This document shows positions 1 through 6,280 of a stretch of 18,319 nt of DNA, in pieces. Numbering within the stretch: position 1 is the stretch's first letter; every line of letters begins with the position of its first letter. The DNA is taken from contig JANWLI010000128.1 in assembly GCA_025450975.1 (NCBI GenBank), positions 1-18,319 of the forward strand, given 5' to 3'. The translations under genes and the position numbers were made by a program. The notes below the pieces were generated by a model, which saw nothing but the letters and a program-made list of their open reading frames with translations, was not told the DNA's origin and did not search any database. This DNA is from Candidatus Kapaibacterium sp. (GTDB taxonomy: Bacteria; Bacteroidota; Ignavibacteria; Palsa-1295).

Positions 1-33
1 GAAGAGCGAGGAGAGTGGGGAGACACTTCAACA

Positions 34-1539
34 TTACACGATCCTCTTGCGTAATCTGGCCACCGGAATATTCATCTGCTCGCGATACTTTGCTACGGTG
101 CGGCGGGCGAGGTTGTAGCCTTCGCCGTTGAGGCGCTCGGCGATATGCTCGTCGGAGAGCGGTTTGAGAGGATCTTCAGCCGTGATAATATCTTTGATGC
201 GGGTCTTGACAACTTTATTTGCAACGGCTTCACCTTCTCCGCCTTCGGTTGGGATGGCCTCGCTGAAGAAATACTTCAACTCGTAGACGCCGTGCTCTGA
301 CTGGCAGTACTTGCCATTGACGACGCGGCAGATCGTGGAGATGTCCATGCCGATGCCCTGCGCGATCGTCTTGTAGATGAGCGGCTTAAGGTGCATCTCA
401 CCCTGTTCGAAGAAATCGCGCTGCTCGTTAACGATGGCCTGCATGACCTTGATCAGCGTTTCGCGACGCTGGTAGATGGCGATCAGGAAATACTTCGCCG
501 CTTCGAACTTCTTGTTGATGTACTCTTTCGCTTCTTTATCAATGCCGTTGCCTGTTGCAGACTTGCGTGCAAGTTCTTTATACGATGCATTGATGCGGAG
601 TGTCGGAATGCCGCGCTCATTAAGCGTGATGACAAAATCTTTACCGTTAGGTGCGCGCTCGATGAAGAAATCGGGCGAGATGATCTGCGCCGGCCTCATC
701 TGCGATTCGATCTGCCGTCCCGGCTTCGGATCGAGATGCTGGATCAGGTCGATGGCCGGTTTAAGCTCCTGCACATCGATCTTGAATGCACGTGCAAGCT
801 GCGGAAACTTGCGGTCTGCAAAATCTTTGTAATGTTCGCTGACGATCGTGCGTGCAAGGTCGTACGCAGGATGTTCGCGATGCGATACTTCGAGCTGCAC
901 GAGCAGGCATTCCTGCAGGTTGCGTGCTGCGATGCCCGGAGGCTCGAGGCGCTGAATACGTTTGAGAAGTTTGTCGGGTTCGAACTCCGTGAACTCGAGT
1001 CCGTAGTACATCTCCGTATCGCGGACGATCTCTGGAAGATCGACACGCAGGTAGCCATCGGGATCGAGCGAGCCAATGATCTCTTCGGCAAGCGCGATCA
1101 GATGCGGCGCGATCTCACGCTGTTTAAGCTGGGCAATGAGAGAATCGGCGAAGCTCAGCTCGGCGACGGGTCCCGTGCGGCCTGCGGTTTCATCGTCGTC
1201 GTCGCTATAATTCGATGAACTGCGGCTTACCTTGAAGCCTTCGAGTTCATCGTTCATAAAATCTTCGATGGAGTAGTCGTTCGTCTTCTCTTTCGGCAGT
1301 TCTTCCGTCGCTGCCGTCGCAGCAGCTTCGCTGGGTTCGAAGGTCAGGACGTTCTTATCGGTGGTTGCGGCCTGCGCTTCATCTTCGGAAAGTTCTTCAA
1401 GCAAGGGGTTCTGCTCGAGTTCTTCTTCGATGCGCTTTTCCATTTCGACTGCGGGCAATTGGAGGAGCTTCAGGTATTGAACCTGTTGCGGGGTGAGTCG
1501 CTGCTGGAGCCCAAGTTTCTGTAGTTGCTGTAGAGCCAT
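34..1539 (-). CDS. rpoN: RNA polymerase sigma-54 factor RpoN
   Basis: Sigma-54 directs RNA polymerase to -24/-12 promoters and needs an AAA+ enhancer-binding ATPase to open DNA. The 501-residue product shows the three expected parts. An N-terminal Gln/Leu-rich activator-interacting region (about residues 1-50) begins MALQQLQKLGLQQ and contains the typical EELEQNPLLEE. An acidic Ser/Asp linker (about 100-120) follows, then the core-binding and DNA-binding domains. The RpoN box ARRTVAKYRE lies at about residues 478-487, near the C-terminus. Full length for the family. A longer frame starts with TTG at 1557 (adds six residues), but the ATG at 1539 gives the family-typical N-terminus and is chosen. 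No clear Shine-Dalgarno site precedes it; a TATAAT lies 18-24 bp upstream. Identification is firm. No activator gene is visible in the window. Confidence 0.97.
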   Translation of the reverse strand: MALQQLQKLGLQQRLTPQQVQYLKLLQLPAVEMEKRIEEELEQNPLLEELSEDEAQAATTDKNVLTFEPSEAAATAATEELPKEKTNDYSIEDFMNDELEGFKVSRSSSNYSDDDDETAGRTGPVAELSFADSLIAQLKQREIAPHLIALAEEIIGSLDPDGYLRVDLPEIVRDTEMYYGLEFTEFEPDKLLKRIQRLEPPGIAARNLQECLLVQLEVSHREHPAYDLARTIVSEHYKDFADRKFPQLARAFKIDVQELKPAIDLIQHLDPKPGRQIESQMRPAQIISPDFFIERAPNGKDFVITLNERGIPTLRINASYKELARKSATGNGIDKEAKEYINKKFEAAKYFLIAIYQRRETLIKVMQAIVNEQRDFFEQGEMHLKPLIYKTIAQGIGMDISTICRVVNGKYCQSEHGVYELKYFFSEAIPTEGGEGEAVANKVVKTRIKDIITAEDPLKPLSDEHIAERLNGEGYNLARRTVAKYREQMNIPVARLRKRIV

Positions 1540-1557
1540 AAGCAAAAACCGTACCAA

Positions 1558-1563
1558 ATTATA
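1558..1563 (-). promoter_or_regulatory. Possible -10 element for rpoN
   Basis: On the minus strand a perfect TATAAT sits about 20 bp before the rpoN ATG at 1539. It would give a 5' leader of only about 10 nt. No good -35 is seen at normal spacing; a TTTG lies roughly 13-15 bp upstream. The rest of the 1558-1744 gap shows only weak inverted repeats. Confidence 0.3.
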
Positions 1564-1744
1564 GTTGCGAACACCGCAAAAAAATTCCGCAATCCTAAAA
1601 GCTTTATTTACTTACGGGGAGCTGGAGATTGCGGCGGCTTTGGGGAACTGTGACCTTGAGCCGAAATAGGTATACGACTCACCTATGCCAACGTTGCAGG
1701 AGGCAGATGAGTTTTCCGGTAAAACCCTATAATTTAAGAGAATG

Positions 1745-2158
1745 CTATAGTACGGAATCGAAGGCCTTTTTGATCTCCGCCGCGATGGCATCGGGCATGC
1801 GACCCTCGATCTGCCAGCGTTCGAGCATCCAGACGAGCTTGCCGTCCTTGATGATGGCCATCTGGGGCGAGGAGGGAGGAAACCCTGCAAAGAAGCTGCG
1901 GGCCTTGGCTACGGCCTCTTTATCGGTGCCTGCGAAGGCCGTCAGAAGGCGATCGGGCTTCTTGGTGTGGTCTACGGCCAGTTTCAGGGCCGGACGGGCG
2001 CTGCCGGCTGCACAGCCGCAGACGGAATTGATAAATACGAGCGACGTGCCGGGAGACGTGATATCCTTCTCAACCTCTTCAGCAGTAAGCATTTCCTTGA
2101 AGCCGATCGTCGTCACTTCTTCCCGCATCGGCTGCACCATTCTCGGATCATACATCAT
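1745..2158 (-). CDS. BrxA/BrxB (YphP/YqiW) family bacilliredoxin
   Basis: A 137-residue thioredoxin-fold protein of the BrxA/BrxB family, which removes bacillithiol (or acts as a thiol-disulfide oxidoreductase) from oxidised proteins in the cytoplasm. The diagnostic CGC redox motif is at residues 47-49, in NSVCGCAAGSARP. The conserved start YDPRMVQPMREE and the C-terminal region SSPQMAIIKDG...IEGR also match the family. Length is typical. Two ATGs stand in tandem (2158 and 2155). An AGGAAAG purine stretch about 6 nt before the first supports 2158, one of the few clear ribosome-binding sites here. It lies 205 bp upstream of rpoN on the same strand. Family assignment is strong; whether this host makes bacillithiol cannot be seen from the window. 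Confidence 0.93.
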   Translation of the reverse strand: MMYDPRMVQPMREEVTTIGFKEMLTAEEVEKDITSPGTSLVFINSVCGCAAGSARPALKLAVDHTKKPDRLLTAFAGTDKEAVAKARSFFAGFPPSSPQMAIIKDGKLVWMLERWQIEGRMPDAIAAEIKKAFDSVL

Positions 2159-2225
2159 ACGTTTCTTTCCTTGATTTATTGTTCAGTCAGGTTATAACAA
2201 CCGGCAATGAAAAAGGGATTCTGGT

Positions 2226-2966
2226 CTATCTTCCCTCTTCCCAGAGCAGGCTCGTCTTCTTTTTTAGGATACGGATCACCAGGACGATCAACACCGTTGC
2301 GCCGAGGACGGCAAGTTCGGTCGTTGTAACGATAGGTTCTCCAACTACTCGTACATCGATCAGCGTATCGACATAGAAAAATGATATCACTGCAGCAAGC
2401 ACGCCGTTCTCTTCGCGAGTGAGCACGGTTTTCCAGGACATCGGAATCACTGCAGGCTTGAAGAGCTTCAGCGAAGGGATAAATGCCGGCACCGATGAAG
2501 CCCAGCTCAGATACTTATCGCCGTAACTGCGCGTCAGATGCATTTCCTCGGCAAGCATGATGCGCTCGTAGTAAAGCCAGTAGAGCAGCGTGACGATGAT
2601 GATGAAGTATGGATTGAGTGCGTAGGCGACGATGCCGATCCAGATCAGGTAGTTACCGAGATACAGCGGGTGACGTACCATCGAATACATGCCGGTGGTA
2701 TTGAGTGCATCGGCAACCTGGTCGCCGGTGTTGCGGCCCGATGTGCCGCGTGCTGCAGTTCCGACAGCATACATGCGAATTGCAAATCCAAATGCTGAGA
2801 TAGCGAACGCAACGTATGAAAGTGCGGTGCGAAGCGTCGGACTGATAACTACGTAATCAGTAGTAAAGACAAATGGAATAACAAGCACGAAGAGAACGAG
2901 TGGAATGTAGCTGCGTTTGCGGAACAGCCAGTCCCCTTCTCGTTCGAACGATCGGATCAGTGACAT
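2226..2966 (-). CDS. Isoprenylcysteine carboxyl methyltransferase-fold membrane protein, possibly lipid A 1-phosphate methyltransferase-like
   Basis: A 246-residue integral membrane protein with about five hydrophobic segments (near residues 18-36, 44-69, 105-131, 187-205, 216-234). The ICMT/PEMT-type SAM-binding signature is clear: NTTGMYSMVRHPLYLGNY at about 90-106 (RHP at 98-100), followed by an E...EE...L...YG..Y..W pattern at about 134-155. These enzymes methylate lipid or prenyl-cysteine substrates at the membrane using S-adenosylmethionine. The TSGRNT...VADALNTTG stretch resembles, from memory, Bacteroidota proteins annotated as lipid A Kdo2 1-phosphate O-methyltransferase (LmtA-like). 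That substrate is an inference. The fold is well supported. It starts 11 bp after the stop of the upstream small membrane gene, so the two are probably co-transcribed. Confidence 0.85.
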   Translation of the reverse strand: MSLIRSFEREGDWLFRKRSYIPLVLFVLVIPFVFTTDYVVISPTLRTALSYVAFAISAFGFAIRMYAVGTAARGTSGRNTGDQVADALNTTGMYSMVRHPLYLGNYLIWIGIVAYALNPYFIIIVTLLYWLYYERIMLAEEMHLTRSYGDKYLSWASSVPAFIPSLKLFKPAVIPMSWKTVLTREENGVLAAVISFFYVDTLIDVRVVGEPIVTTTELAVLGATVLIVLVIRILKKKTSLLWEEGR

Positions 2967-2977
2967 AGGGTTGGCAG

Positions 2978-3166
2978 CTATTGTTTATAGCCGCCGCGTG
3001 CGACCCAGATGAAATAGATAATACCGGCAACTGCGAGTAGAAGAGATATAACTGCAACAATACTGTTAGATGCAATGTCGGTGCGTACGAGTTCGCGGAT
3101 CCCGAAGAAAAGCGAGAATGCGGAAAAGCAGGCGATCAGTATTTTATGAAGGGTTATAATGCGCAT
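2978..3166 (-). CDS. Small two-helix membrane protein of unknown function
   Basis: A 62-residue protein starting MRIITLHKILIACFSAF. It has two hydrophobic segments, about residues 8-22 and 33-55, separated by a short polar loop (RELVRTDIASNS), and ends in a basic tail (ARGGYKQ). A longer frame begins at 3262, but its extra 32 residues are Cys/Pro-rich, run into the 24-bp palindrome, and look non-coding, so the ATG at 3166 is chosen. Not recognised as any named family. It sits 11 bp upstream of the methyltransferase-fold gene and faces the DnaA-box region, so it probably heads that two-gene operon. It may help or regulate the membrane enzyme, but nothing shows this. Confidence 0.65.
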   Translation of the reverse strand: MRIITLHKILIACFSAFSLFFGIRELVRTDIASNSIVAVISLLLAVAGIIYFIWVARGGYKQ

Positions 3167-3182
3167 CGTCTGGGGTGTTTTG

Positions 3183-3529
3183 CTTTTGTCCACAGGGCAG
3201 GGACAACATCTTGATAATATGAGTAATTCGTCTATTTTTTGCCAACATGTACATGTTGGCAACTTGAGGATGGCTGTGAATACCCTGTCGCCCTACTTGA
3301 TAACTCGTGGGTAATAACTTTTGGTGTGGATAGGTTTTTGCATATCCACTTGCGAACATAAATGGGGATAACTTGTTAGATTCGCTTTTCGCCTGTAAAA
3401 ATGGGGAAAACCGGCCTGTGTGGGAGTTAGTCCACATATCCACAGGCTTTATTATTATGATTAAGTATTTAAATATTCTTATAGAAGAAGTAATAATTCT
3501 TAGGTAGGGATAAGTATCGATCATACGGA
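3183..3529. other. oriC: Candidate replication origin (DnaA-box cluster plus AT-rich region)
   Basis: A gene-free block between divergently transcribed genes. Matches close to the DnaA box TTATNCACA: TTGTCCACA 3186-3194 (+), TGTGAATAC 3275-3283 (-), TGTGGATAG 3325-3333 (-), TGGGGATAA 3363-3371 (-), ATATCCACA 3436-3444 (+), each about one mismatch off. Weaker ones: 3306-3314, 3342-3350, 3402-3410, 3428-3436. Some form inverted pairs: GTGGATA 3326-3332 with TATCCAC 3343-3349, and GCCTGTG 3414-3420 with CACAGGC 3441-3447. The boxes are followed by a strongly AT-rich stretch (about 3447-3515), as expected of an unwinding element, which includes the run TAG AAG AAG TAA TAA at 3482-3496. Genes point away on both sides, fitting leading-strand bias at an origin. 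dnaA is not in the window, and no box is a perfect consensus copy. A DnaA-titration or DnaA-regulated promoter site is the main alternative. Confidence 0.6.
3239..3262. repeat. Perfect 24-bp palindrome
   Basis: The half-site TTGCCAACATGT (3239-3250) is followed at once by its exact reverse complement ACATGTTGGCAA (3251-3262), with no spacer. It lies inside the origin-like block, about 75 bp upstream of the small membrane gene. With no loop, and with a T-run before rather than after it on the plus strand, it is not a terminator. It looks like a site for a dimeric DNA-binding protein. Confidence 0.9.
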
Positions 3530-4837
3530 ATGAACATAGCAGTAATCGGAACAGGATACGTCGGATTAGTCACAGGAGCAGGATTAGCAGAGACAGGAAA
3601 TAATGTCATCTGCGTCGATATCGATACGGTAAAGATCGATCGCCTCAAAGAGGGGATCATTCCGATCTACGAACCTGGCCTCGAGGAGATGGTCCGTTTT
3701 AATACGAAAGAAGGAAGACTGGGATTTACGACTCAGTATGACGAAGCGGTCGCAAAAAGCCAGGTGATCTTCCTTGCGCTGGCAACTCCGCAGGGCGACG
3801 ATGGATCGGCTGATCTTTCGCAAGTTCGCATAGCATCGGAATGGATAGCAAAGCTGATCACCGAGCCGAAAGTGATCGTCAACAAATCGACGGTGCCAGT
3901 TGGTACTGCCGATATGGTCCGTGACATTTTCCAAAAGGTGACGAAGGTCCCGGTCGAAGTTGTTTCCAACCCGGAATTTTTGAAAGAAGGATCGGCAGTT
4001 CAGGATTTCATGAAGCCCGATCGTATTGTCATCGGTGCATCGAATCAGGAAGCGATCGACACGATGCGCGATCTCTACGAGCCGTTCGTGCGTACCGGTA
4101 ATCCGATCTACATTATGGACGAGCGTAGCGCGGAGTTGACCAAGTACGCAGCGAATGCTATGCTCGCACTTCGCATCACGTTTATGAATGAGATCGCAAA
4201 TATCTGCGATCGTGTCGGAGCGGATGTAGATAAAGTGCGTAAGGGTATCGGCTCTGATGGACGTATCGGTCCGCAGTTTTTGTTTCCCGGCGTCGGCTTT
4301 GGTGGCAGTTGTTTCCCGAAAGATGTGAGCGCGATTATCAAGACTGCAGAAGAGAACGGATATGATTTCAAGACGCTGCGGTCAGTACAGGAAGTCAATA
4401 AAAAGCAAAAGCAGATCATCGTAGAAAAAGTGTTGGGTCATTACGGCGGCAATGTGAAGGGAAAGACGTTTGCGCTATGGGGACTTTCCTTCAAGCCGAA
4501 GACCGACGATGTACGCGATGCGCCGTCGATCGATATCATAAAAGCATTGACCTCGCTCGGAGCGAAAGTGCATGCCAACGATCCGGTTGCCACGCCAAGT
4601 ATGATGCATATCCTGCCTGAGACGGATATGCTCCGCTACTTCCGCCGAAATCTTCGCGCACTGGAAAATGCCGATGCGCTTATCGTCGTCACGGAATGGA
4701 ATGAGTTTCGCAATCCGGACTTCAAGCTTGTTGCATCGCTCCTGAACGATAAAGTTGTGTTTGACGGACGAAATATCTTCGATCCGGAGCGAATCAAAGA
4801 ATTTGGGTTAACCTACTACGGAATCGGAAGAAGGTAA
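3530..4837 (+). CDS. ugd: UDP-glucose 6-dehydrogenase
   Basis: Oxidises UDP-glucose to UDP-glucuronate in two NAD+-dependent steps in the cytoplasm. The 435-residue protein has the N-terminal Rossmann motif GTGYVGLV at 7-14, the family signatures EPGLEEMV (about 48-55) and STVPVGTA (120-127), and SNPEFLKEGSAV (146-157). The catalytic-cysteine loop GVGFGGSCFPKD puts the nucleophile at C261. The C-terminal UDP-binding domain carries WGLSFKPKTDDVRDAPS. Length and domain order are normal for the UDP-glucose/GDP-mannose dehydrogenase family. Only a weak CGGA stands before the ATG; the AT-rich part of the origin-like block would hold its promoter. It is 28 bp upstream of uxs, which uses its product. 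The two are very probably one operon for surface-glycan precursors. Confidence 0.97.
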   Translation: MNIAVIGTGYVGLVTGAGLAETGNNVICVDIDTVKIDRLKEGIIPIYEPGLEEMVRFNTKEGRLGFTTQYDEAVAKSQVIFLALATPQGDDGSADLSQVRIASEWIAKLITEPKVIVNKSTVPVGTADMVRDIFQKVTKVPVEVVSNPEFLKEGSAVQDFMKPDRIVIGASNQEAIDTMRDLYEPFVRTGNPIYIMDERSAELTKYAANAMLALRITFMNEIANICDRVGADVDKVRKGIGSDGRIGPQFLFPGVGFGGSCFPKDVSAIIKTAEENGYDFKTLRSVQEVNKKQKQIIVEKVLGHYGGNVKGKTFALWGLSFKPKTDDVRDAPSIDIIKALTSLGAKVHANDPVATPSMMHILPETDMLRYFRRNLRALENADALIVVTEWNEFRNPDFKLVASLLNDKVVFDGRNIFDPERIKEFGLTYYGIGRR

Positions 4838-4856
4838 TTAGGATTTACGATTTACG
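4836..4856 (+). repeat. AT-rich heptamer repeat between ugd and uxs
   Basis: Three consecutive 7-bp units, aattagg, atttacg, atttacg, fill most of the 28-bp gap between the ugd stop and the uxs start. The last two units are identical. The unit length and AT-richness match the other heptamer tract at 8566-8586. Confidence 0.55.
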
Positions 4857-4865
4857 AATGTAAAA

Positions 4866-5804
4866 ATGCCACGGACACTTATTACTGGCGGTGCAGGATT
4901 TTTAGGAAGTCACTTATGTGATCGGTTTGTCGCTGAAGGTCACGATGTGATCTGCATGGATAATCTTGTGACGGGCAATGCAAATAACGTTGCGCACCTG
5001 ATCGGCAAACCCAACTTCACCTTTGTTCACTACAACGTCACGAATTTTATTCATGTCGTTGGCGAGCTTGACAACGTGCTGCATTTCGCATCGCCTGCGA
5101 GTCCGATCGATTATCTGAAGTTGCCGATCCAGACGATGAAGGTCGGCTCGCTCGGAACACATAAAGCGCTAGGTCTCTCTCTTGCGAAGAAGTCGAGATT
5201 TCTGCTTGCATCGACGAGCGAGACGTATGGCGATCCGGCGATCCATCCACAGCCGGAGTCGTATTGGGGAAATGTTAATCCCATCGGTATCCGCGGTGTC
5301 TACGACGAAGCAAAGCGTTTTGCCGAAGCGCTGACGATGGCCTATCACCGGTATCACGGACTTGATACACGCATTGTCCGCATCTTCAACACCTATGGCG
5401 AGCGTATGCGTATCGAAGACGGGCGCGCAATTCCTGCGTTCGCAACACAGACGTTACGTAACGAGCCGATCACCGTCTTTGGTGAAGGCAAGCAGACGCG
5501 TTCGGTTTGCTATGTTTCCGATCTGATCGAAGGTATCTATCGCTTGCTCATGAGCGATTACAACGAGCCGGTGAATATCGGCAACCCCGATGAAGTGACG
5601 ATGCTCGAGCTTGCCAAAGAGATCAAGGCGATGGTCCCTGAATCCAAAAGCGAGATCATCTTCAAGCCGCTGCCGCAGGACGACCCGCAGGTCCGCCAAC
5701 CGGATATCACGCTCGCAAAGTCGCTGCTCGGCTGGGAGCCGAAGGTAGACCGCAAAGTAGGGTTGGAGCGGACGATCAAGTATTTCCGCGAGGCGCTGGG
5801 GTAG
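4866..5804 (+). CDS. uxs: UDP-glucuronate decarboxylase (UDP-xylose synthase)
   Basis: An extended short-chain dehydrogenase of 312 residues that converts UDP-glucuronate to UDP-xylose using bound NAD+. Seen directly: the Rossmann motif GGAGFLGSHL (glycines 8, 11, 14); the UXS-specific ASPASPIDYLKLPIQTMK (about 75-92); STSETYGDP (116-124); and HPQPESYWGNVNPIGIRGVYDEAKR, with the catalytic pair Y146 and K150. These stretches separate it from generic GalE-type epimerases. It follows ugd and uses that enzyme's product, so the pair forms a two-step UDP-xylose route. The heptamer repeat tract occupies the gap in front. It ends 3 bp before the ATG of the interrupted hicA, suggesting read-through transcription into hicAB. 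Confidence 0.95.
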   Translation: MPRTLITGGAGFLGSHLCDRFVAEGHDVICMDNLVTGNANNVAHLIGKPNFTFVHYNVTNFIHVVGELDNVLHFASPASPIDYLKLPIQTMKVGSLGTHKALGLSLAKKSRFLLASTSETYGDPAIHPQPESYWGNVNPIGIRGVYDEAKRFAEALTMAYHRYHGLDTRIVRIFNTYGERMRIEDGRAIPAFATQTLRNEPITVFGEGKQTRSVCYVSDLIEGIYRLLMSDYNEPVNIGNPDEVTMLELAKEIKAMVPESKSEIIFKPLPQDDPQVRQPDITLAKSLLGWEPKVDRKVGLERTIKYFREALG

Positions 5805-5807
5805 GCG

Positions 5808-6059
5808 ATGAATAAGAAGAAACTGCTTTAAAAAATTCTAAACAGTCAACAGAATGTAAGTTTTGAAGAATTTGTAGCGCTTATCGAAGCCTTCGGATTC
5901 AAACTCAAAAGATCATCCGGTAGCCACAGAATGTACCGCTATGATGGGATTAAGGATTTGGTGAATATTCAAAGTCACAAAGGCAAGGCAAAGCCGTATC
6001 AGATAAAGCAATTCTTAAAGACGGTTGAACGTTACAGCTTGCAGATGGAGGAAGAATGA
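5808..6059 (+). pseudogene. hicA: HicA-family mRNA interferase interrupted by an early in-frame stop
   Basis: Reading from ATG 5808 gives MNKKKLL, then TAA at 5829-5831. The same frame then stays open for another 75 codons to TGA at 6057-6059. The whole frame encodes a normal-length HicA/YcfA-like toxin (about 83 codons) with FEEFVALIEAFGF, the catalytic-histidine signature SGSHRMY and the C-terminal KGKAKPYQIKQFLKTVERY. HicA proteins cleave mRNA and are held inactive by HicB. Its end overlaps hicB by ATGA, the usual coupled arrangement. Codon 8 in relatives is often Glu, Asp or Lys, so one base change (GAA or AAA to TAA) explains the stop. Downstream starts are poor: an ATT at 5835, or an ATG at 5931 that would lose the catalytic His. 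It is either a dead toxin, expressed by stop read-through or a rare start, or a sequencing error. Confidence 0.8.
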
Positions 6060-6274
6060 AGGACTATCATATCAATTTGTTCTACAGCGAAGAAGACGCT
6101 GGCTACATAGCCGATATACCTGATCTTACTCACTGCTCCGCTTTTGGTGAAACTCCCGAGGAAGCGCTTCGTGAAGTAGAAGTTGCAAAAAAGCTTTGGC
6201 TCGAAACAGCTAAAGCAGAAGGCATAGCTATACCAGAGCCAAGATATAAGCCTGTTTTCTATCAAGCAGCGTAG
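6056..6274 (+). CDS. hicB: HicB-family antitoxin (short form)
   Basis: A 72-residue HicB/UPF0150-type protein. The partial RNase H-like fold is clear from INLFYSEEDAGYIADIPDLTHCSAFGETPEEALREVEVAKKLWLE. HicB binds and neutralises HicA and, in long forms, represses the operon through a C-terminal helix-turn-helix or ribbon domain. That DNA-binding part is absent here: the protein ends shortly after the fold (PRYKPVFYQAA). This length is common in short HicBs. The start overlaps the hicA stop (ATGA at 6056-6059), implying translational coupling, and GGAGGAAGA just before it is a good ribosome-binding site. The intact antitoxin beside an interrupted toxin fits a decaying module. Confidence 0.9.
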   Translation: MKDYHINLFYSEEDAGYIADIPDLTHCSAFGETPEEALREVEVAKKLWLETAKAEGIAIPEPRYKPVFYQAA

Positions 6275-6280
6275 CTATCC

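Noticed and set aside
391..1218. Long plus-strand open frame of 275 codons opposite rpoN
   Set aside because: It lies wholly antisense to the clear sigma-54 gene; its peptide is Cys/Arg-rich and unlike any family. A shadow of rpoN codon bias.
3239..3262. Palindrome as a transcription terminator
   Set aside because: There is no loop sequence, and the T-run precedes the stem on the plus strand; on the minus strand A residues follow it.
3144..3524. Minus-strand open frame of 126 codons across the origin-like block
   Set aside because: Composition is erratic, it crosses the palindrome and DnaA boxes, and it overlaps the better-supported small membrane gene.
5823..5845. Programmed frameshift at CTT TAA A (prfB-like) in hicA
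   Set aside because: The HicA sequence after the stop is in the same frame as the ATG, so no shift is needed; a +1 shift runs into a TAA within a few codons.
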